Shown piece after piece: positions 60,501 through 64,000 of a DNA stretch of 64,000 bases. Both the position numbers and the translations under genes were made by a program. Origin of the DNA: JAGXTF01 sp044224315. Lineage in GTDB: Bacteria; Bacteroidota; Bacteroidia; NS11-12g; UBA955. The notes under the pieces were generated by a model. That model was not told where the DNA came from. It made no database searches and was given only the letters and a program-made list of their open reading frames with translations. Location of the stretch: positions 682,001 through 746,000 of the forward strand of contig JBGAKR010000001.1 in assembly GCA_044224315.1 (NCBI GenBank). The letters run 5' to 3'. Within the stretch, counting starts at the first letter, position 1; every line of letters starts with the position of its first letter.

Positions 60501-62478
60501 TAAAATATCTGACGATACTGTAAAGGTTTTGAAGGGACCTGAGCCTAAATTTATTTTTACTTCCAACAATTTTCTACGCAAAACGGAAGGATGTGCGAAT
60601 GACTTATTAGTAAAATTTGCCAACCAAAGTAAATTTTTTATACGCACTTTCTGGGATTTTGACAACGATTGGAAAACCGATATCACCAGTCAGAATAACC
60701 CCAGCTGGTTTTATACCAAACCGGGAATTTATTATCCATCCCTGGTTGCCGAGAATTTTAACGGTTGCCGAGATACTTTCATTGGTGATTCGATAGTGGT
60801 TTGGGAAGCCCCTGTGGCTGGTTTTAACGAAGCTACCGATAGCTCTTGCGCAATAGACCCTGTGAGATTTAAATCGGCCTGGGTTTCTAAATACAAAATT
60901 GTAAGCCATAAATGGGATTTTGGTGAAATTCCTTTGTATAATGATACTTCTTCTGTGGTTAATCCAATTTGGAAATTCAAAACCCCATTTGATCACAATG
61001 TAACGCTTGATATAGAAGACCAAAACGGATGTAAAAGTCAGATTACAAAAAACATTTACATATTTGATACAGCCGGCCCTAAAAAGCCCGAACTGGTTTA
61101 CATAACTGTGCGAAACAACCGCTATGTAGATTGCTATTGGCGCAAAAGTAATCTGGGCAATTTTTTACAGTATCATACCTACCTGGATAGTATCGTATAT
61201 CTAAAACGTTTCAGCAGTTATCTGCGCACCGATACGAGTCTTACCTGGGATTATAACAACCAGGTAAGTAACAAACGCTTCTGTTTTACTGCGCGAATTG
61301 AAGATACCTGCAATCAAATGGGACGTTTTGGAAGCAGCCATTGCACCATTGTATTGCGCGATACCATTTTCGAACCCTATAATGTTACCCTCAACTGGCT
61401 TGCATATGACTGGTGGGGCACAGATTTGAGCCATTACAACGTCTACAGAAAAGACAAAATCAATGGTACCTATCAACTCATTGGCACATCTAAAAGCAAT
61501 CGCCAAACCTATACCGATAGCTTTTTATGCGACCAGGATTACTGGTACTATGTAGAGGCCGTGCATACAAATGGTTTGTATCGTTCACAAAGCAATGAGG
61601 TAAAATCGCATCCCATTTATATTAAACCTCAATTTACTGTAAATACTACCCTGGTTACTGTTGAAAACAATGCTTACACCCGTGTTAAATGGGAACGATA
61701 TCCCAGATATTACCGCACATTCAGCTACTCTTTAGAGAGATCATTAACCGGTAATCCAGGTAGTTTTATTTCTTTCAGCAATGGCCCGGATCTTACCGAC
61801 ACAGACCTGGGAGCCGATATCAATAACCGCACAGTGTACTATCAAGTACGATTCAGAGACCATTGCGGTGTTTTGTCCGAACCCGGTGTTGTATCTAATT
61901 CAATCTGGCTGCGTTCTGCTTCTGCCAGCCGCAACAATACCAGCCTGGAATGGACCCCTTACAAATGGTGGTCTTGTGGTGTGCGCGAATACAACCTGCA
62001 ACTAAAAGACCAAAACGGAATTTTTCAAAACTTTAAAAAAGTAGGCCCGGGTGTGGTAAAACTCGACAGCCTGGATATCGAAAAACTGGGGCTCGACTCT
62101 ATCTGCTTCAGGGTTTATGCCATTAAAGATAGTGTAACCAACGATACTTCCATGTCAAACGAGATGTGTTTGGTGCCCAGTTCCTTTGTGTTAGTGCCCA
62201 ATACATTTACCCCGGATGAAAATGGACTTAACGAGGTATTTAAGCCTGTAGCTGGCTTTATTCACCGCCATTCTCTCGACCCCCAGGCCAGGTTTGAATT
62301 TCTAATTTTCAATCGCTGGGGGCAGCAGGTTTTCGAGTCGTCCGATGCCGACATAGGCTGGAACGGAACTTTTAAAAATAATCTTTGCCCTCCGGGTATG
62401 TATATCTATACAATAAAAGCCCTTGGATACGACGGTGTTCCACATTTATTAAAAGGGACTGTAATGTTGCTTCGTTGA
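57571..62478 (+). CDS. Giant multi-PKD surface protein with gliding-motility-associated C-terminal domain
   Basis: This is a 1635-residue exported protein. The signal peptide ends near residue 20 (PARAQ). The body is a long series of PKD/Ig-like domains with repeated cores (YKWDVSVNKG, YYNWTFYDDKG, NKWRFGDGDTT, RTFWDFDNDWKTD, SHKWDFGEIP), each with paired cysteines in motifs such as SGCAPRFIQF and RGCEPLRVEF. Two fibronectin-III-like stretches follow near 1180-1500. The last about 100 residues (PNTFTPDENGLNEVFKPVAGF... FEFLIFNRWGQQVFES... WNGTFKNNLCPPGMYIYTIKALG... LKGTVMLLR) are the type B T9SS sorting domain (gliding motility-associated C-terminal domain, TIGR04131/CHU_C). It probably serves as a surface adhesin. 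ATG 57571 begins the signal peptide. Confidence 0.93.
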   Translation: MKAKISLLSLILLAMIPARAQVTPQIVVADSVLCIPSKVDLTVINCSSCIKFEWQVGAGAAFKPTSINNFQTIITSPGWYDVTVIVHTSSGAKLAIGKKKAFFGRPAPTVKFTVNKTTFCKGRDTLILTDSSDKSVARDWLIDGNIYYNTAPQIKYLLNGSFGYKSVYILVTDSWGCKGGLLKDSMISVWDSVKAKLNPDVTSGCAPRFIQFNPTFDSASQRVVKFFWQFQGGVKDTSSLRKPPKVYYSKGDTFDVKLRITTHVGCVYRYEENNIISLGDTALMKITPSKNKICVSERITLSVTGNKTKKPVWTGWNVAYTADSSVGTKIKVKFNDTGLAYFKVTENDRGCISEATINPGIKVQGPLAKFISEYPYYCQIPKNLKFTNKSIEDKSGTSYKWDVSVNKGSSVSTATSLDHSYTTNSGTNYDVTLIATGNNGCADTLKMPMAAAFGKIDTNFTVKPNPACPGQMVQLIAKAKGTTGLSTVYYNWTFYDDKGNIVKRDNAVKGSHTYNTAGDYSAKLLIWNSEGCKDSLKLKDTIHIISYKAKLQVNDTLVCTNQPFTAIASGRTGLLAFKQQWELINIDSANAGHVYAHADTVQLYASKTGRWKLTYTLADTAANGCYSVITYPYYIKVSGINMSISGTPTFGCSPLPITLNGKINYNVNYEKNGGNVYAWKTRWPKPISIQDSTKISTAALVKKGMHQAWLVYTNASGCKDSTPQLTVTAGMNLNFSINGQSCTKRKLQVQNNSPAWVQSFRYECDSAGAIFSPSKTVRDPSVIFTKPGKYPIRLIGTYNGCNDTFTLDYEAHGIKADFTTPDSISFCAPKLINIFNLSKGAVYNKWRFGDGDTTITRFNEIAGHLYNKNSNAGYTVSLITSDAWGCSDTLVKTSFIKIIGPEPDFSLKNTRGCEPLRVEFINKSKVFNRMFMDYDNGVVYDTTLLTYYNYKVTDKSKNIQFFLPRLLLYDSFGCSALKISDDTVKVLKGPEPKFIFTSNNFLRKTEGCANDLLVKFANQSKFFIRTFWDFDNDWKTDITSQNNPSWFYTKPGIYYPSLVAENFNGCRDTFIGDSIVVWEAPVAGFNEATDSSCAIDPVRFKSAWVSKYKIVSHKWDFGEIPLYNDTSSVVNPIWKFKTPFDHNVTLDIEDQNGCKSQITKNIYIFDTAGPKKPELVYITVRNNRYVDCYWRKSNLGNFLQYHTYLDSIVYLKRFSSYLRTDTSLTWDYNNQVSNKRFCFTARIEDTCNQMGRFGSSHCTIVLRDTIFEPYNVTLNWLAYDWWGTDLSHYNVYRKDKINGTYQLIGTSKSNRQTYTDSFLCDQDYWYYVEAVHTNGLYRSQSNEVKSHPIYIKPQFTVNTTLVTVENNAYTRVKWERYPRYYRTFSYSLERSLTGNPGSFISFSNGPDLTDTDLGADINNRTVYYQVRFRDHCGVLSEPGVVSNSIWLRSASASRNNTSLEWTPYKWWSCGVREYNLQLKDQNGIFQNFKKVGPGVVKLDSLDIEKLGLDSICFRVYAIKDSVTNDTSMSNEMCLVPSSFVLVPNTFTPDENGLNEVFKPVAGFIHRHSLDPQARFEFLIFNRWGQQVFESSDADIGWNGTFKNNLCPPGMYIYTIKALGYDGVPHLLKGTVMLLR

Positions 62479-62493
62479 TTGGCTGCTGCCTGC

Positions 62494-62501
62494 TAACTTT
62501 G
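62494..62501 (+). promoter_or_regulatory. -7 promoter box of ffh
   Basis: TAACTTTG matches TAnnTTTG, 13 nt before ATG 62515. Confidence 0.5.
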
Positions 62502-62514
62502 CAGTCAGAAAACT

Positions 62515-63828
62515 ATGTTTGATAATTTACAAGGCAAGTTAGAAAAAGCTTTTAAAAACTTCAAAGGCCAGGGCCGGATTACAGACCTGAACGTGGCCGA
62601 AACCGTAAAAGAAATACGCCGTGCGCTAATCTCGGCCGACGTAAACTTTAAGGTAGCCAAGGAATTTACCGATACCATTATTGAAAAAGCCAAAGGGCAA
62701 AATGTAATTGGCTCGCTGGCTCCGGGGCAATTGCTTACCAAAATTGTTCACGACGAACTGGTAGAATTGCTGGGGGGAACCCATGCCGATTTACAGCTCA
62801 ATGGCAGCCCAACAATCATATTAATTGCCGGTTTACAAGGTTCGGGTAAAACCACATTTACAGGCAAACTGGGTAAATTCATTAAATCAAAAGGCCGCAA
62901 TCCTATGCTGGTGGCTGCCGACGTTTACAGACCTGCAGCGCGCGAACAATTGAAAGTTTTGGGTGCCGCTACTGAAGTGCATGTGTATAGCGAAGATGCA
63001 AACAACGATCCTGTAGCCATTGCACAAAACGCCATTAAATACGCAAAAACCAATAATCACAATGTTGTTATCATCGATACAGCCGGACGACTGGCCATTG
63101 ATGAAGCCATGATGAATGAAATTGCAGCCGTAAAAAAAGCCGTAAATCCCAACGAAATTTTATTTGTGGTAGACTCAATGACGGGACAGGATGCAGTGAA
63201 TACAGCCAAAGCGTTTAATGATGTGCTGAATTTTAACGGGGTAGTGCTTACCAAATTGGATGGAGATACCCGCGGTGGTGCTGCACTTTCAATTAAAAAA
63301 GTTGTAAATAAACCCATTAAATTTATTTCTACCGGTGAAAAACCCGAAGCCCTGGATATTTTCTATCCTGAAAGGATGGCCGGACGCATACTGGGAATGG
63401 GTGACGTGGTTTCATTGGTAGAAAGAGCACAGGCCGCTTTTGATGCCGAAGAAGCCGATAAATTATCGAAAAAAATTGCTAAAAATAAATTCGATTTTGA
63501 AGACTTTTTATCGCAATTGCAACAGATAAAAAAGATGGGTAATATGAAAGATTTATTGGGCATGTTACCCGGAGTTGGAAGCAAAATTAAAGACCTGGAT
63601 ATCGATGAAAAAAGTTTCAAAGGCATTGAAGCGCTGATACAGTCTATGACACCTGAAGAACGCGCCAAGCCTGAAATTTTAAGCTCCAGTCGCAAACAAC
63701 GCATTGTAAAAGGAAGTGGCAGCAGCATTCAGGAATTAAACAAATTGCTTACCCAATTTAATCAAATGCGCCAGATGATGAAAATGATGAACAACAAACG
63801 TTCACCATTTCCTATGGGCAAACGTTAA
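62515..63828 (+). CDS. ffh: Signal recognition particle protein Ffh (SRP54)
   Basis: This 437-residue GTPase binds signal sequences of nascent membrane proteins together with 4.5S RNA and docks on FtsY. An N domain (residues 1-90) precedes the G domain with GLQGSGKT at 106-113, ADVYRPAAREQL, DTAGR and TKLDGDTRGGAALS. The M domain (about 300-437) is Met-rich (FLSQLQQIKKMGNMKDLLGMLPG, NQMRQMMKMMNNKRSPFPM). Length is normal. The pdxH start follows by 12 bp. Confidence 0.98.
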   Translation: MFDNLQGKLEKAFKNFKGQGRITDLNVAETVKEIRRALISADVNFKVAKEFTDTIIEKAKGQNVIGSLAPGQLLTKIVHDELVELLGGTHADLQLNGSPTIILIAGLQGSGKTTFTGKLGKFIKSKGRNPMLVAADVYRPAAREQLKVLGAATEVHVYSEDANNDPVAIAQNAIKYAKTNNHNVVIIDTAGRLAIDEAMMNEIAAVKKAVNPNEILFVVDSMTGQDAVNTAKAFNDVLNFNGVVLTKLDGDTRGGAALSIKKVVNKPIKFISTGEKPEALDIFYPERMAGRILGMGDVVSLVERAQAAFDAEEADKLSKKIAKNKFDFEDFLSQLQQIKKMGNMKDLLGMLPGVGSKIKDLDIDEKSFKGIEALIQSMTPEERAKPEILSSSRKQRIVKGSGSSIQELNKLLTQFNQMRQMMKMMNNKRSPFPMGKR

Positions 63829-63840
63829 AAACATATTTCT

Positions 63841-64000
63841 ATGATAGAAAACGAATATTTGGCCAGCATACGCAAAGAGTATGAAATGCCGGTGCTGGAA
63901 CCGGCCGATTTGCCAAATAATCCGGTAGACGCATTCAAACACTGGTTTGATTTTGCGGTAGCCGAAAAGGTGGAGGAAGTAAATGCCATGGTTTTATCTA
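63841..64000 (+). CDS. pdxH: Pyridoxamine 5'-phosphate oxidase, N-terminal part (cut by window edge)
   Basis: The open frame from ATG 63841 to the right edge (53 codons) reads IENEYLASIRKEYEMPVLE, then DLPNNPVDAFKHWFDFAVAEKV, then EEVNAMVLS. This matches the N-terminus of PdxH (xRKEYxxxxLxExDLPxxPxxxFxxWxxxAxxAxVxExNAMxLS). The enzyme oxidises pyridoxine/pyridoxamine 5'-phosphate to PLP with FMN. It lies 12 bp after ffh and is likely co-transcribed. Confidence 0.88.
   Translation, partial: MIENEYLASIRKEYEMPVLEPADLPNNPVDAFKHWFDFAVAEKVEEVNAMVLS

Noticed and set aside
1..64000. Mobile elements, CRISPR arrays, tRNA or rRNA genes
   Set aside because: I saw no transposase, integrase or phage gene, no regularly spaced repeats and no cloverleaf-like sequence on either strand. 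A covariance-model search would settle small RNAs that I cannot see.

Overview
The window looks like chromosome of a free-living, T9SS-bearing Bacteroidota. The grounds are a fused murF-alr gene, C-terminal type IX secretion signals (type A and type B/gliding-associated), DUF5686 and OstA-like envelope proteins, A-rich start regions with little Shine-Dalgarno signal, and promoters matching the Bacteroidota pattern TTTG-N19-22-TAnnTTTG. I see no rRNA, tRNA, CRISPR array, insertion sequence, phage or plasmid gene. Genes are dense and no gap exceeds about 200 bp.

Layout. 1-9.8 kb (minus strand): a frameshifted large secreted protein running off the left edge, a small coiled-coil protein, a secreted subtilase, and an overlapping cluster of YfhO-type membrane protein (broken), GT2 glycosyltransferase and methyltransferase, then a secreted CBM9-like protein. 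9.9-15.5 kb: glyA, a PhnA-domain protein, an HxlR regulator divergent from a VOC/F420-reductase-like pair, a Wzx-like flippase and a conserved hypothetical. 15.6-18.2 kb: an apparent ECF-sigma operon reading sigma, membrane protein, Spy/CpxP-like protein, MORN lipoprotein, SCO1 lipoprotein. 18.2-24.2 kb: secreted transglutaminase-like protein, pdhB, PadR-PspC pair, DUF3108 protein. 24.2-29 kb (minus): murF-alr, sugar nucleotidyltransferase, tilS. 29.1-35.3 kb (plus): OstA-like, DUF5686, an unknown secreted protein and a PKD/T9SS protein. 35.4-48.9 kb: glmS, cupin, DinB, DUF4231, MmcQ/YjbR, metK, EEP phosphatase, two rhomboids, mutL, prmA, two lipoproteins, SRAP. 49-64 kb: a lysine/alanine-dehydrogenase-like enzyme, a beta-helix T9SS protein, ndk, LOG, a GT-C-like membrane protein, YitT, a YbjN-like protein, two paralogous lipoproteins divergent from a 1635-residue PKD/gliding-associated protein, ffh and the start of pdxH.

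Most of the window is housekeeping and envelope biology. The signals that the genes do not explain are: (i) a dispersed 16-bp palindrome (consensus ATTTGTATATACAAAT), found both between and inside genes; (ii) a set of genes whose -7 box lies only 5-8 nt before the start codon, implying leaderless mRNAs; (iii) two large envelope genes broken by small indels; (iv) palindromic operators beside HxlR and PadR regulators; and (v) the sigma/Spy/MORN/SCO1 operon and the lipoprotein-pair/giant-protein divergon as candidate functional units.
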